Shown in pieces: positions 48,194-56,823 of a stretch of DNA of 64,000 bases. The stretch lies in the NCBI RefSeq assembly GCF_030817215.1, contig NZ_JAUSZA010000001.1, forward strand, positions 636,501 to 700,500, in the 5' to 3' direction. Position 1 is the stretch's first letter. Every line of letters starts with the position of its first letter. The position numbers and the translations under genes are program-made. This DNA is from Paenibacillus sp. V4I3. GTDB taxonomy: Bacteria > Bacillota > Bacilli > Paenibacillales > NBRC-103111. The notes beneath the pieces were generated by a model that worked only from the letters and a program-made list of their open reading frames with translations, was not told the origin of the DNA and did not search any database.

Positions 48194-49000
48194 TTGAAAA
48201 ATTTTACCGCTTTGCTCACCGCTTTAGCCCTCGCCTCTGCTATTCCAGCCGAGTTAGCTTCAGCCGCTTCATTCGAAATCACAACCACGATTCAATCCTC
48301 TCTCGACAAAACGATTGCCGCCGCGACTCAAACCCAAGCCAGTAAAATCAGTTCGCTATACACCGAATTCCTCAACCTTCAGAAGCAAGAACAGGACTGG
48401 GAAGCCAAGATCAATACGCTACATAGCAGAAATAAGGATACATCGGCAGAGCTTAGCAAACAGGCCAAAGATATCGATTCCGCCAAATTGGCGAAATTGG
48501 AGGAGGAGATCTCGCGAACAAGAGCTCGGCATCAGCCCTTATTATCTCAGTACGCCGCGTTAAACAAACAAATCGAAGCCGCCCGAGCACTGAAAAGCAA
48601 GAGCTTGAGCGCCCTGCTAAGATTCCAAGCTGCTGCTATGAAAATCCCCGTACAACTAGCTCGTATGGATATAAGCGCCAAAGTAAAAGCTTCCCAAGCT
48701 GCTAAAGACAAAGCATCCAAAGCGACGAAAAAAATCCGCAGCAGCCTGAATGACATTGACCCCATAAACGTACAGATCAAAGCTAAGCAAGGTGCTATCA
48801 AAACGATCCAAAACAGCCTCTCCCCGATATGGACCGCATTTAAACAAGGAGCAAAAAAAGAAGATACGAATGCTGTTCAAAGCTCACTCACCTCCATGAT
48901 TTCTCTTTCACGCCAAATGAATGCAGAAAAAGAAAGCATCTTCAAGCTTGAAACGAAGATAAGTGATGCACTCACTGCGATTAAGGCTCAAATTCCGTAG
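48194..49000 (+). CDS. Secreted coiled-coil protein
   Basis: The start is TTG 48194, seven bases after AAGGAGG. The 268-residue product has a signal peptide of about residues 1-27 (ALASAIPAELASAAS). The mature protein is nearly all helix with heptad character (LQKQEQDWEAKINTLHSRNK; LAKLEEEISRTRARHQPLLS), no Cys, and a Lys/Ala-rich middle (KASQAAKDKASKATKK). I do not recognise a family. The composition recalls the secreted helical proteins at 35-37 kb but it has no LxxWY motif. Its leader contains a terminator that could attenuate it. Confidence 0.7.
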   Translation: MKNFTALLTALALASAIPAELASAASFEITTTIQSSLDKTIAAATQTQASKISSLYTEFLNLQKQEQDWEAKINTLHSRNKDTSAELSKQAKDIDSAKLAKLEEEISRTRARHQPLLSQYAALNKQIEAARALKSKSLSALLRFQAAAMKIPVQLARMDISAKVKASQAAKDKASKATKKIRSSLNDIDPINVQIKAKQGAIKTIQNSLSPIWTAFKQGAKKEDTNAVQSSLTSMISLSRQMNAEKESIFKLETKISDALTAIKAQIP

Positions 49001-49061
49001 GACAGATTCGTTGATATTTTGCACATAGGGCTATTCCAATATAACTTGTATAATTGTATAA

Positions 49062-49073
49062 TTGTTATAACAA
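49062..49073. promoter_or_regulatory. Palindrome upstream of the toxin-antitoxin pair
   Basis: TTGTTATAACAA is a perfect 12-bp palindrome between a TATAAT-like -10 region (49049-49062) and the antitoxin start, a fitting place for an autoregulatory operator of an AbrB-type antitoxin. Confidence 0.45.
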
Positions 49074-49103
49074 CTGAATAAGATAGTAAGGAGTTGATTA
49101 TAT

Positions 49104-49367
49104 ATGAGCAAGGTGATGGACATGGAGCGTAAGGTTTCGAAATTCGGCAATAGTCTCGGCATAACGATGACGGATGCTCTTAAGCAAATTGGTCTTGAAG
49201 TTGGTGATACCGTAAAAATTGATGTGCGAGAAAACGATGGAGAAATCGTCATCAAGAAAGTAAACAAAGTTGCTCTTCCCACTGGGATTAGTCCCGACTT
49301 TCTTGACACACTCTCTCAAGTCATGGAGGAGTATGACGAAACATTGAAAGGTTTAAAAGATAGATAA
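49104..49367 (+). CDS. AbrB/MazE-type antitoxin
   Basis: The product has 87 residues, AAGGAG precedes the ATG. The N-terminal swapped-hairpin AbrB domain reads RKVSKFGNSLGITMTDALKQIGL then GDTVKIDVRENDGEIVIKKV, as in MazE and SpoVT-AbrB proteins. The C-terminal 30 residues (LSQVMEEYDETLKGL) are acidic and probably wrap the toxin. The stop overlaps the toxin start by one base (TAATG), a typical coupling for toxin-antitoxin pairs. Confidence 0.88.
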   Translation: MSKVMDMERKVSKFGNSLGITMTDALKQIGLEVGDTVKIDVRENDGEIVIKKVNKVALPTGISPDFLDTLSQVMEEYDETLKGLKDR

Positions 49368-49768
49368 TGAACACAATTCGCTATTTGACCACACAAGAAG
49401 CCATAGCAATTAATGTTGCTGTCATTCAAAAATATAGTTTTGGCGAACATATAGGTGTAAAAGATAGCCATATGCTGGAGTCTGCTTTATTGCGCCCGCA
49501 ATCATCAGCCTTTGGAGATGATGCTTATCCCAGCATCTATCAAAAAGCAGCAGCTTTGTTCGAATCCTTGGGACAAAATCACCCCTTTCAAAATGCGAAC
49601 AAACGTACAGCCTTTACAGCACTAGTCATCTTTCTCCGTTACAACGGTTATCGTTTCTCGATGAACAACAAAGCTGCGGAAGATTTGACAGTAGATATGG
49701 TTAACCACAGATATGCTTTCGATGATGTAGCTGAGATAATCAGGAGTCATTCGGTGCCCATTGAATAA
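49367..49768 (+). CDS. doc: Doc-type toxin (Fic/Doc family)
   Basis: The product has 133 residues, the usual Doc length. The active-site motif is HPFQNANKRTAFTAL near residue 66. This is the Doc form HPFxxxNKR, in which kinase activity towards EF-Tu replaces AMP transfer. The Doc fold is otherwise normal (N-terminal YLTTQEAIAIN, LFESLGQNHPF helix). The partner here is an AbrB-type antitoxin rather than the Phd antitoxin of phage P1. Possible roles are plasmid or island maintenance or stress response; no mobile element is near. Confidence 0.9.
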   Translation: MNTIRYLTTQEAIAINVAVIQKYSFGEHIGVKDSHMLESALLRPQSSAFGDDAYPSIYQKAAALFESLGQNHPFQNANKRTAFTALVIFLRYNGYRFSMNNKAAEDLTVDMVNHRYAFDDVAEIIRSHSVPIE

Positions 49769-49803
49769 TGGCGCTTTCAAAAGTAATAAATCCACTTAGT
49801 GGC

Positions 49804-49847
49804 AAAAAAAATGAGAAGGCAAGGTTATTCTTGCCTTCTCATTTTTT
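49804..49847. terminator. Bidirectional terminator
   Basis: AAAAATGAGAAGGCAAG and CTTGCCTTCTCATTTTT form a 16-bp perfect stem around GTTATT, between doc and the kinase gene. Confidence 0.93.
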
Positions 49848-49924
49848 GTTTTCTGTCGATTGTAAAGGAAAGTCACCTGACCTTTAGTTAGCGAAGCGAC
49901 GTTCCCTCGGAAAATTCCGGTTAC

Positions 49925-51313
49925 CTACAAAGGAATACGAATCTTGAACGTACTGCCCTCTCCAAGCGTGCTTTCCACATGAATAGTGCCCCGACTTGCA
50001 TCCACGATATTCTTGGCGATCGCAAGCCCAAGACCATGGCCGCCGATTTGACGCGTTCGTGACTTATCCTGGCGGTAGAAACGGTCGAAGATGCGCGGAA
50101 GTACTTCGGCCGCAATGCCGATCCCATTATCCTTCACTTCGATGGTGAAGCTGCGAGCCCCTTTTTCCTTGCCGTCTGCAAGCACTACATGTACGGTTCC
50201 CTTGCCCGGCGTATACTTAATCGCATTATCGATTAGCAGGATGAGCAGCTGCGTGAATTTCTCGGCGTCCCAATTCACCGTCAGCTCATGAGGGACATGC
50301 AGCTCAATGTCGATGTCCTTGGCTTGAGCAAATGGCTGTAGCTTACTAATCGCTCTTGCGGCTGATTCACTTAGATTAAATGCGGATCGATCCAGCTCGA
50401 ATTCGCCAGAATCAGAGCGGGCAAGGTGCAGCAACTCGCCGGCAAGCTTCGTTATGGAGTTAACCTCCTCTTTCATGCCATTTAGCACGTTCTTCGAAAA
50501 GGGGTCGCTCTCGATGCTTTCTTCAAGCTGAAGCGCCTCGATCGATGTTAGCATGACACTCAGAGGTGTACGCAGCTCATGGGAAGCGTCTGCTACGAAC
50601 TCACGTTGTTTCGCATACGCTTTGGCAATCGGTATAATCGCTTTGCGTGCCATCAGATGGCTGAACCATAAGGCTAGAGCAAAGAAAAGCAGCGCCATCC
50701 CGATCAACAGAATAAGCAGCAGGCGGAACAAATCGTTCTGGAACGTAACTTCCTTCCCTAGATATAAGGTGCCGATCCGCGCCCCATTCCATAGCAGCTG
50801 ACGGTCCGAAACAAGAAACTTGGCATTCTCCCCCAGTTTCGGGCGTCCTAAGTCGTCTGCAGACGGCTTATCGAATGTTTGCAAGGTAACTTTCTCGATT
50901 CCTTTCCCCCTGAAATGTCCCTTCGCAATGGCCTCTATCACCTGATTACGCAATTCCGGCTGAATCTCATCACCTAACTGTATGTTCCCATTTTCAGCAA
51001 TCAAATAGTAGAACGATTGGTCCGTGCTGATCGAGAAAGCATCCTCTATTGAGCGCGGGGGACGTCTATTCGGATCGCTGTCTTGGTCGGCCCACTTTTG
51101 CAAGGTGCGAATTTCACTGTCAGCAAGCTCATTCAATCCCGTTCGTTGATCGTTCCAGATGAATAGATAGAGTAGGACATAAACAATGATGACGAACAAA
51201 CTCAGAAAAGCAATAAGTACACCGCTGTATTGCAGCGTCAACTTATTGCGCGTTCGGTCGAACAAATCACCTTCGGATAGCCGATTTTTTAAAGAGCCCC
51301 AGTTATGCTTCAA
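49925..51313 (-). CDS. Sensor histidine kinase (OmpR-partner type)
   Basis: The product has 462 residues. Two transmembrane helices (about 30-52 and 195-215) enclose an extracellular sensor loop of about 140 residues. HisKA contains REFVADASHELRTPLSVMLTS with the phospho-His near residue 250. The ATPase has LLILLIDNAIKYTPGKG (N), VKDNGIGIAAEVLPRIFDRFYR (G1/F) and GHGLGLAIAKNIVD (G2). The TTG start lies inside the regulator gene, overlapping it by 11 bases. Resembles CiaH/ArlS-like kinases; the signal is unknown. Confidence 0.9.
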   Translation of the reverse strand: MKHNWGSLKNRLSEGDLFDRTRNKLTLQYSGVLIAFLSLFVIIVYVLLYLFIWNDQRTGLNELADSEIRTLQKWADQDSDPNRRPPRSIEDAFSISTDQSFYYLIAENGNIQLGDEIQPELRNQVIEAIAKGHFRGKGIEKVTLQTFDKPSADDLGRPKLGENAKFLVSDRQLLWNGARIGTLYLGKEVTFQNDLFRLLLILLIGMALLFFALALWFSHLMARKAIIPIAKAYAKQREFVADASHELRTPLSVMLTSIEALQLEESIESDPFSKNVLNGMKEEVNSITKLAGELLHLARSDSGEFELDRSAFNLSESAARAISKLQPFAQAKDIDIELHVPHELTVNWDAEKFTQLLILLIDNAIKYTPGKGTVHVVLADGKEKGARSFTIEVKDNGIGIAAEVLPRIFDRFYRQDKSRTRQIGGHGLGLAIAKNIVDASRGTIHVESTLGEGSTFKIRIPL

Positions 51314-51977
51314 TTTTATAACCTACGCCTCTCACGCTCTGAATGAGCTCCCGTGAGTAGGAGGGCTCGAGCTTCTTTCGGATTAACTTCACGGTAGCGT
51401 CGATCGTCTTTAGATTCACTTCGGCATCAAGACCCCATACTTTGTCCAGGATGACCTCGCGGGTCAGTGTACGTCCTTTGTTCTGCAGCAGCAGGTCTAG
51501 AATTTGAAATTCACGCGGGGATAATTGGATTTCTTGGTTGTCTCGAATGACGATTTGACTCATCCGCTGCAGCTCCAGATCACGGATCCGGATAACATCC
51601 TCCTGAAGGGGAACGAAGTTTCTGCGCATCAGTGCTCGCAAACGTGCCAGCAGTTCGTCCATCTCGAACGGCTTAACCAAATAATCGTCGGCTCCCGCAT
51701 CGAGACCTTCAACACGATCCTGCAAAGCATCCTTTGCAGTCAGCATTAGAATCGCACCGAGATAGCCCTTTTTACGAAGTTTGGCACACGTTTCGAGGCC
51801 ATCCCCCTCCGGCATCATCCAATCGAGCACGACAACATCGTAACTGGAAGCCGTCGCATAGTCGAACGCATCACTGCCCGTCTTCACCCAATCAACGGTG
51901 CATCCAGACTTCTTTCTCAACATATGCGCGGTCAGTTCACCCAGACGAATATCATCTTCCGCCAATAGAACCTTCAT
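51303..51977 (-). CDS. OmpR/PhoB-family response regulator
   Basis: The product has 224 residues. The receiver has LLAEDDIRLGEL (acidic pair at 8-9), phospho-Asp in DVVVLDWMMPEGDG near residue 51, Thr in LMLTAKD near 79 and Lys in YLVKPFEMDELLAR near 101. The winged helix (about 130-222) has LSPREFQILDLLLQNKGRTL and VDATVKLIRKKLE-like IDATVKLIRKKLEPSYSRE. It is co-transcribed with the kinase and divergent from a secreted-protein gene; repeats of CTTTC upstream could be its sites. Confidence 0.92.
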   Translation of the reverse strand: MKVLLAEDDIRLGELTAHMLRKKSGCTVDWVKTGSDAFDYATASSYDVVVLDWMMPEGDGLETCAKLRKKGYLGAILMLTAKDALQDRVEGLDAGADDYLVKPFEMDELLARLRALMRRNFVPLQEDVIRIRDLELQRMSQIVIRDNQEIQLSPREFQILDLLLQNKGRTLTREVILDKVWGLDAEVNLKTIDATVKLIRKKLEPSYSRELIQSVRGVGYKIEA

Positions 51978-52028
51978 TTTCCTGCCCCATTTCCCGACTT
52001 ACCATCTTCATAAAAGTATAACCGAAAG

Positions 52029-52055
52029 CTTTCGTGCTTTCACCATACTTTCACC
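52029..52055. promoter_or_regulatory. CTTTC direct repeats between the regulator and the secreted-protein gene
   Basis: CTTTCGTG (52029), CTTTCACC (52037) and CTTTCACC (52048) follow one another; the last two are 11 bp apart, a spacing common for OmpR-type regulators. Confidence 0.35.
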
Positions 52056-52117
52056 AAGTCCAAGTAATATAGGTTTCAAGAAACACACAATTTAATAAAA
52101 AGAAGGGAAGAATGACG

Positions 52118-52852
52118 ATGAACATAAAAATGAAAATGATCACCACTAGTACGCTAGTGGCCGTAATTGTAGTAAGTGGAGGTATAGCATTGAGCAGTAA
52201 TAACACGGTGTTAGCAGCAGCAAATAATAAAGCGGTTAAGGATGTACCTCCAAGAGAAGCAGGCAACAAAGGGGGACTGAATTGTAAGCCCGATCCCGTT
52301 CTAGCTCCCCCAACAAGCCCAACTCCATCTGCGGGCACAACGAATGGCAGTAATCCTGGTCAAGCAGCTAATTCCGTCGTGATATCGGGTGGTTTTAATA
52401 CAGATCCACAGGACCACGGTAGACCTGTCGTACTTATTGCCGCGGCCCTTGGGGTGCCCACTGAGGTTTTTAGAGAAGCATTTCGCGGCGTAACGCCTGC
52501 AGGACTGGATAGTGGCCCAAGCTCCGAACAAGCTCAGCAAAACAAAACAGCTCTCCTTAAAGTTCTGACCCCCTATGGGATCACGAATGAACGCTTAGAT
52601 GAGGTGTCCAACTATTACCGTTATAACGGAAGAAAAAGTGATACATGGCAAAAGACGCAAGCAACTGCAACCGCAATAGTTACGAATGGCATTGTGACTG
52701 GTGTAACCATTACGAATCCAGGGGCAGGCTATTCTTCCAATCCAACGATCACCGTAACGGGACCAAACGGTACATTCACTGCGACAGCTACATTAGCCTA
52801 CACGAAAGACTTTAAAACAAATGGAAGCATTTCTGCTATCACTATCAAATAA
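52118..52852 (+). CDS. Secreted protein with C-terminal Gly-Tyr-Ser/Pro-Thr repeat segment
   Basis: The product has 244 residues; the start is ATG 52118 (ATG 52112 also possible), after AAGGGAAG. The signal peptide is about residues 1-33 with an LAA cleavage region. A Pro/Ser/Thr-rich linker follows (about 60-90), then a helical domain with LGVPTEVFREAFRGVTPA and a C-terminal strand region ATAIVTNGIVTGVTITNPG, AGYSSNPTITVTGPNG. The latter pattern is typical of extracellular proteins with GSGYTSAPTVTI-like repeats. It is divergent from an OmpR-type two-component system that may control it. No function is known. Confidence 0.7.
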   Translation: MNIKMKMITTSTLVAVIVVSGGIALSSNNTVLAAANNKAVKDVPPREAGNKGGLNCKPDPVLAPPTSPTPSAGTTNGSNPGQAANSVVISGGFNTDPQDHGRPVVLIAAALGVPTEVFREAFRGVTPAGLDSGPSSEQAQQNKTALLKVLTPYGITNERLDEVSNYYRYNGRKSDTWQKTQATATAIVTNGIVTGVTITNPGAGYSSNPTITVTGPNGTFTATATLAYTKDFKTNGSISAITIK

Positions 52853-52891
52853 CCTTGCATAAACTTCCCTTGCTTTAACGCCCATACAAAT

Positions 52892-52918
52892 AAAAAAGCA
52901 CCCTCTCCGGTGCTTTTC
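52892..52918 (+). terminator. Intrinsic terminator
   Basis: AAAAAAGCACC, CTCTCC loop, GGTGCTTTTCTT. Convergent genes lie on both sides and it may serve both. Confidence 0.8.
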
Positions 52919-52956
52919 TTGCTTATCTAGCAAAGTACTGCTTAACGCCTCCTAAA

Positions 52957-53499
52957 CTACTTTGCAAAGGCTTCTGGTTTGAAATACGGGGGTGCTTTAA
53001 ACCACCCTTTTCTCATTAATACATCTTTTAACGTTATTGCATATGTAAACTTCTTCATCTGAAATTTAGCGAACATTGCCGCAACATCCGGCCGTACTGC
53101 CTCTGTCATGCCCCGGCAAGCATAATTTATACCCAGTACAATATTGAAACTTAGAAGACTTGCTATTTCTTCATCAGACAGTTTGGAGCCCTCCGGAATA
53201 TTCCGAAAATCGCCTATCGGTTTATTCGGCGACGCCTCGGGTATCGGGACACCTTCTACTTTTAAAAACTCAGTTAACTCTGCAAAAATTGGACCATGAA
53301 CATCGTTAATGACTTCTTTCAGCTTCTCCTTAAGTTCAAGATCCTCTACAATATTATAAGATACCTGTTCGCCCCGCATGGTTTGTTCCGTTGCAGTCAA
53401 ATAAAACCACAGATTCATGACTTCTCCGACGTTTAAAGGCGGCTTTTCACCATCCAGAAACGGCTTAATCGCATCATTGAGTACTTCCATGATATTCAT
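52957..53499 (-). CDS. DUF3231 family ferritin-like protein
   Basis: The product has 180 residues and AAGGAG precedes the ATG. It is all helical: LNVGEVMNLWFYLTATEQTM, then a long charged helix, a PNKPIGDFRNIPEGSKLSD loop and VRPDVAAMFAKFQMKKFTYA before the C-terminal MRKGWFKAPPYF. This fits the four-helix DUF3231 repeat, of which only one copy is present (many homologues have two). The family is found in spore-formers and is related to ferritin-like spore coat proteins. It lies next to the GMC oxidoreductase operon and could be its third gene. Confidence 0.65.
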   Translation of the reverse strand: MNIMEVLNDAIKPFLDGEKPPLNVGEVMNLWFYLTATEQTMRGEQVSYNIVEDLELKEKLKEVINDVHGPIFAELTEFLKVEGVPIPEASPNKPIGDFRNIPEGSKLSDEEIASLLSFNIVLGINYACRGMTEAVRPDVAAMFAKFQMKKFTYAITLKDVLMRKGWFKAPPYFKPEAFAK

Positions 53500-53558
53500 G
53501 TTGGCAGCTCCTTTTTGCTAATTAGCGTTCCCTTCTTCCTGGTTTTTATTTTAAGCTT

Positions 53559-55265
53559 TTATTTAAAATATTTCTCGGCCATTTTGTCAGCAGTGCGAGT
53601 AGCAAGAGCTTGCGTTGTAAGCGTTGGATTGGCCCCACCCAATGCGTTAAAATGCACACTATTATCAGCAATATATAACCGCTTTGTCTGATAGGATTCA
53701 CAACTGTCATCTACGACAAATCCCATCCTCATGGTGCTTTCCATATGTATCATCAGAGAGGCCGGCCAGTCGGTTCGAAGCACCTTCTTGGCTCCTGCTT
53801 TCCGCAAAATGTCCACGGCGATTTTAACAAGTTCGTTGCGATTCCTACTTCCTCGTTGTCCAGAAACATAGCTCACCTTCGGGACAGGTCCATGTTCATC
53901 CTTATTTGCCGGATCAACCGTAACTCCGTTTCTATAATTAACCTCATCGTCAGCAAATATAACGATGCTTAACGTTCTTCGATAGTTTTCCATCCACTCC
54001 TGCAGCTCGTGCCCTACGACTCGGCCTTTTGCATACCATGGCATACTGGTAAGAAGCGGCTGCAAGGAGCTGTATCCAGACTGACTTAATCCATAGCTCA
54101 TGGAGGCGGTTAATCCGGGGCTCATCCCAGTAACCAAAATGGATCCAAGTCCGGGATAGTCGAGCCTCCCCCCTGATGTATGGCCTACAAAGGGATTGAT
54201 ATCCGGGCTTCCCAGAATGGCGATCAGATCTCTTTCATCGAACATTCCCGTGACCCAGTCAAAATAATGATTAACCAATCCCCGTCCTACCCATGGATTA
54301 CTGGGCAAACCAGAATTTAGCCAAAGCCGGGGACTTTCGATCGTTCCCGCAGCCATGACCACGACTCCGGCTCTAATCTCTTCTGTCTCCCCTGACCATG
54401 TATCCCGTATGCGTACACCAATTGCTCGCAACCCTTCCGTCAGATGGGTCTCCGTCATGATTTGGGTGACAAAGGCATTGGGCCTTATGGTTACACGGCC
54501 TGTCTTTAAGGCTAGCGGGACATAACTAACGTTGGTTGAACGCTTTGCAATTTTATCCACAGTGGGCCCGTGCGGGCATCAGTTGATACAATGACCGGCA
54601 AGGGTACAGCCCTGCATCCAAGACAACTGTTCAACGGAATAGTCTGGACGGGTAAGGTTCTTATTTGGAGGCAAAATGGCGTTGGGCTGCGGGCGATAGC
54701 CAGGAACTGTCACATCCAGAGTAGGAATCAGCTGCCAACCGGCCTTTTTTGCTCCATAAAAAAACAGTTCCTCTTTGGAAGTCATAGGCGCAAACTCAAC
54801 CGGCAGCGTCGCTTCGACTTTTTCATAATAAGGAATAAGCTCGCGATAAGAAATCGGCCAAACATGGTCAACCGTCACAGGAAAAGCTCGCGGAGAATTG
54901 GCAAGATAAGATTGTGTCGTCCCTCCTACTCCGGAATTTTGCCAAACAAACCCCCGCCTCGTTACATTCCGAAACCACGGAGAGCGATTCCTATCCGCAG
55001 GCCCCCAGCGAAGTCTGCCTGTAATCAAGTCATTCATTTCTCCTTCATCCTTGGTGTATTGTTCCTTGAACAAAAATATATTCAAATCATCCGACTTGGA
55101 GCTGTTTTGGGCTCCCCGGTTCTTATTCGGGTCAGGCCACTGTGAATTCCCATACCAGGGGCCAGCCTCCAACACCAAGACCTGAAGGCCCTTTTCCCCA
55201 AGCTCTTTGGCAATTACAGCTCCACCGCCACCCGAGCCGATCACAATAACATCCGGGTCAGTCAT
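53559..55265 (-). pseudogene. GMC oxidoreductase interrupted by one in-frame TGA
   Basis: A flavoprotein dehydrogenase/oxidase of the GMC family. The N-terminal FAD motif DVIVIGSGGGGAVIAKELGE begins at residue 3. WQNSGVGGTTQ lies near 115. The C-terminal half has VVMAAGTIESPRLWLNSGLP and ends with ADNSVHFNALGGANPTLTT. After HCIN a TGA (54579-54581) occurs, and the same frame continues CPHGPTVDKIAKRSTNVSY without any shift. A Gly (GGA) is the likely original residue, so one G to T change explains it. ATG 55265 follows GGGGG. It could be a nonsense mutation, a sequencing error or readthrough. Without the stop the protein would be about 568 residues, a normal length. Confidence 0.85.
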
Positions 55266-55938
55266 TCGGATATTCCCCCTTAGCATGAGGATACTTCAAT
55301 AAAAATCCACGAAAATCACAGTATCCGAATGCTGGCCCGGGATAACCGACCAAACACCAACCAGGTGGAAAAAACTCAACCTGCCGGTAGTCTGGAGGAG
55401 AGAGACGGGTTGTTCCATACCCGAACCATTCTGAATAGTAACCGAACATCGTTAATTGAGTTAACGAATCTATCATGGTTTGAATCATTCCGGGATTGTT
55501 TTGATAAGGAGGAGGCACCAAGTGGAGAGGGACCTCAAGCCGATCCAGTAGAGCCAATGTTTGCAGCCTATCTTCGCGGGACAGAGCGGAAAACAGTCGG
55601 CCTCCGGGGAAAATCCAAGGGCTTAAGGGATGTTGGGCTAGCCCTCTCCGAATTAATTGCTCAGCCCCCCTATCAAGTAATTGAGCAGTTGACTTTGAAA
55701 GAGGCATCTGAGTTGGATACTCGTCATTTACAGGAACAAATTGCGAATGATCGATCTCGTTCATCACGAATTCATCCACACAGAGCTGAACCGCCCCGGC
55801 TGCAGGTACCGTTCCTACCACCTCTACTTGTCGTAGTGTAGGCGGAATTATAGTATCCACCAGTGCTTGAAAAGTCGCCCTGATGTATATATCCCCTGTG
55901 CCTTGGCTTCCATTGGAACGCGACACTGAACTCACCAC
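55258..55938 (-). CDS. Partner protein of the GMC oxidoreductase (small-subunit-like)
   Basis: The product has 226 residues; the start is probably GTG 55938, with a poor ribosome binding site. It reads YIRATFQALVDTIIPPT near residue 18, CVDEFVMNEIDH near 53, LSREDRLQTLALLDRLEVPL near 122 and MIQTMIDSLTQLTMFGYYSEWFGYG near 150, ending YPGPAFGYCDFRGFL. The arrangement fits the helical small subunits that accompany membrane GMC dehydrogenases (gluconate 2-dehydrogenase subunit 3-like), but no Tat signal is seen at the start. Its stop overlaps the GMC start by eight bases. Confidence 0.6.
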   Translation of the reverse strand: MVSSVSRSNGSQGTGDIYIRATFQALVDTIIPPTLRQVEVVGTVPAAGAVQLCVDEFVMNEIDHSQFVPVNDEYPTQMPLSKSTAQLLDRGAEQLIRRGLAQHPLSPWIFPGGRLFSALSREDRLQTLALLDRLEVPLHLVPPPYQNNPGMIQTMIDSLTQLTMFGYYSEWFGYGTTRLSPPDYRQVEFFPPGWCLVGYPGPAFGYCDFRGFLLKYPHAKGEYPND

Positions 55939-56053
55939 CCCATTTAGTCGAGCCGCTTCGTATACTATCTACATATATTTGAATCTGTGCTCACTATGTC
56001 AAAATAATGGACGATAGGTGTACGCAGAGCGAAATATTGGTGCTAAATACAAT

Positions 56054-56092
56054 AAAAGAGCCTGCCAACGTTCACGTAGCAAGCTCTTTTTT
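56054..56092 (-). terminator. Hairpin terminator
   Basis: AAAAGAGC and GCTCTTTT arms with inner TGC/GCA and ACGT/ACGT pairs, between the GMC operon promoter side and the end of the thioesterase gene. Confidence 0.7.
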
Positions 56093-56156
56093 GCGGCTTA
56101 AGGCATCTCTCCATTACCGCCCCTATCGGACTCTAACAGTCGAACCCCTCTCCGAA

Positions 56157-56672
56157 TTACTCCCATGGATACTCCGTCACCAAATAGTCAGCGAACTTCT
56201 TGCTTTCCTCTCGTCGGTGTTTCCTCATTTCCGTTCTATGTTCAGCCGTTTCATGCAGCTTTTTTTCTTCTTCAGTCTCAGGTATGATGCGAGGTACAAA
56301 TATCGTCTTATTTTGCTCATCCAAAGCAACAAAAGTAAGAAAAGATGTCGCGGCGATCTTCCTCTCACCACTTCTTAAATCTTCTCTGATCACTTTCACA
56401 AAAACCTCTATCGAACTCTTGCCCGTCCATGTGACGAAGGACTCTAAGGAAACAGAATCCGTTGGCCGAATAGGGTGTAAGAAATCAACAGAGTCCGTAG
56501 AAGCTGTCACAGCTGTCACACGACATAATTTGCTAGCAGATATGGAAGCAATATCGTCGATATATGACATTAGCTTGCCTCCAAACAATGTATTATGGTT
56601 ATTGACATCCGTTGGAAAAACTCTAGAAATTTTAAAACATCGAGTTTCTCTTATATATTTCTTTTCCAACAT
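56157..56672 (-). CDS. Acyl-CoA thioesterase (YkhA-like hotdog fold)
   Basis: Hydrolyses acyl-CoA thioesters. The product is 171 residues with one hotdog domain: FPTDVNNHNTLFGGKLMSYID near residue 18 (catalytic Asn/Asp region), ASTDSVDFLHPIRPTDSV near 58 and VEVFVKVIREDLRSGE-like IEVFVKVIREDLRSGER. The C-terminal 40 residues are charged and helical (EKKLHETAEHRTEMRK). The start is ATG 56672, or GTG 56678, without a clear Shine-Dalgarno. The substrate range of this family is broad (medium- and long-chain acyl-CoA). Confidence 0.87.
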   Translation of the reverse strand: MLEKKYIRETRCFKISRVFPTDVNNHNTLFGGKLMSYIDDIASISASKLCRVTAVTASTDSVDFLHPIRPTDSVSLESFVTWTGKSSIEVFVKVIREDLRSGERKIAATSFLTFVALDEQNKTIFVPRIIPETEEEKKLHETAEHRTEMRKHRREESKKFADYLVTEYPWE

Positions 56673-56748
56673 TTCCACACAACTTTCTTACAAAATGTAG
56701 TCACTTCGGACATTTTTCCCTGATCATGATTCCGCTATGCTTAATTAA

Positions 56749-56785
56749 AAAACACTACCCAATTCATATGAATGGATAGTGTCTT
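56749..56785 (-). terminator. Terminator of the DMT transporter gene
   Basis: AACACTA-CCAATTCAT and ATGAATGG-TAGTGT arms with bulges, downstream of the 56824-57759 gene. Confidence 0.6.
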
Positions 56786-56823
56786 ATTGATTTAGTATGG
56801 AGGTATGCTCCCTCCGCTTTCAC

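Noticed and set aside
54579..54581. Selenocysteine codon in the GMC gene as a first explanation
   Set aside because: The position is expected to be Gly, and no selenoprotein machinery is visible in the window. The downstream hairpin is short. A nonsense change or read error is simpler, so it is kept only as a point to exclude.
54570..55145. 191-residue plus-strand frame opposite the GMC gene
   Set aside because: It lies wholly antisense to clear GMC coding sequence and has no family resemblance.
56007..56378. 123-residue plus-strand frame over the thioesterase end
   Set aside because: It crosses a terminator hairpin and is antisense to conserved thioesterase sequence.
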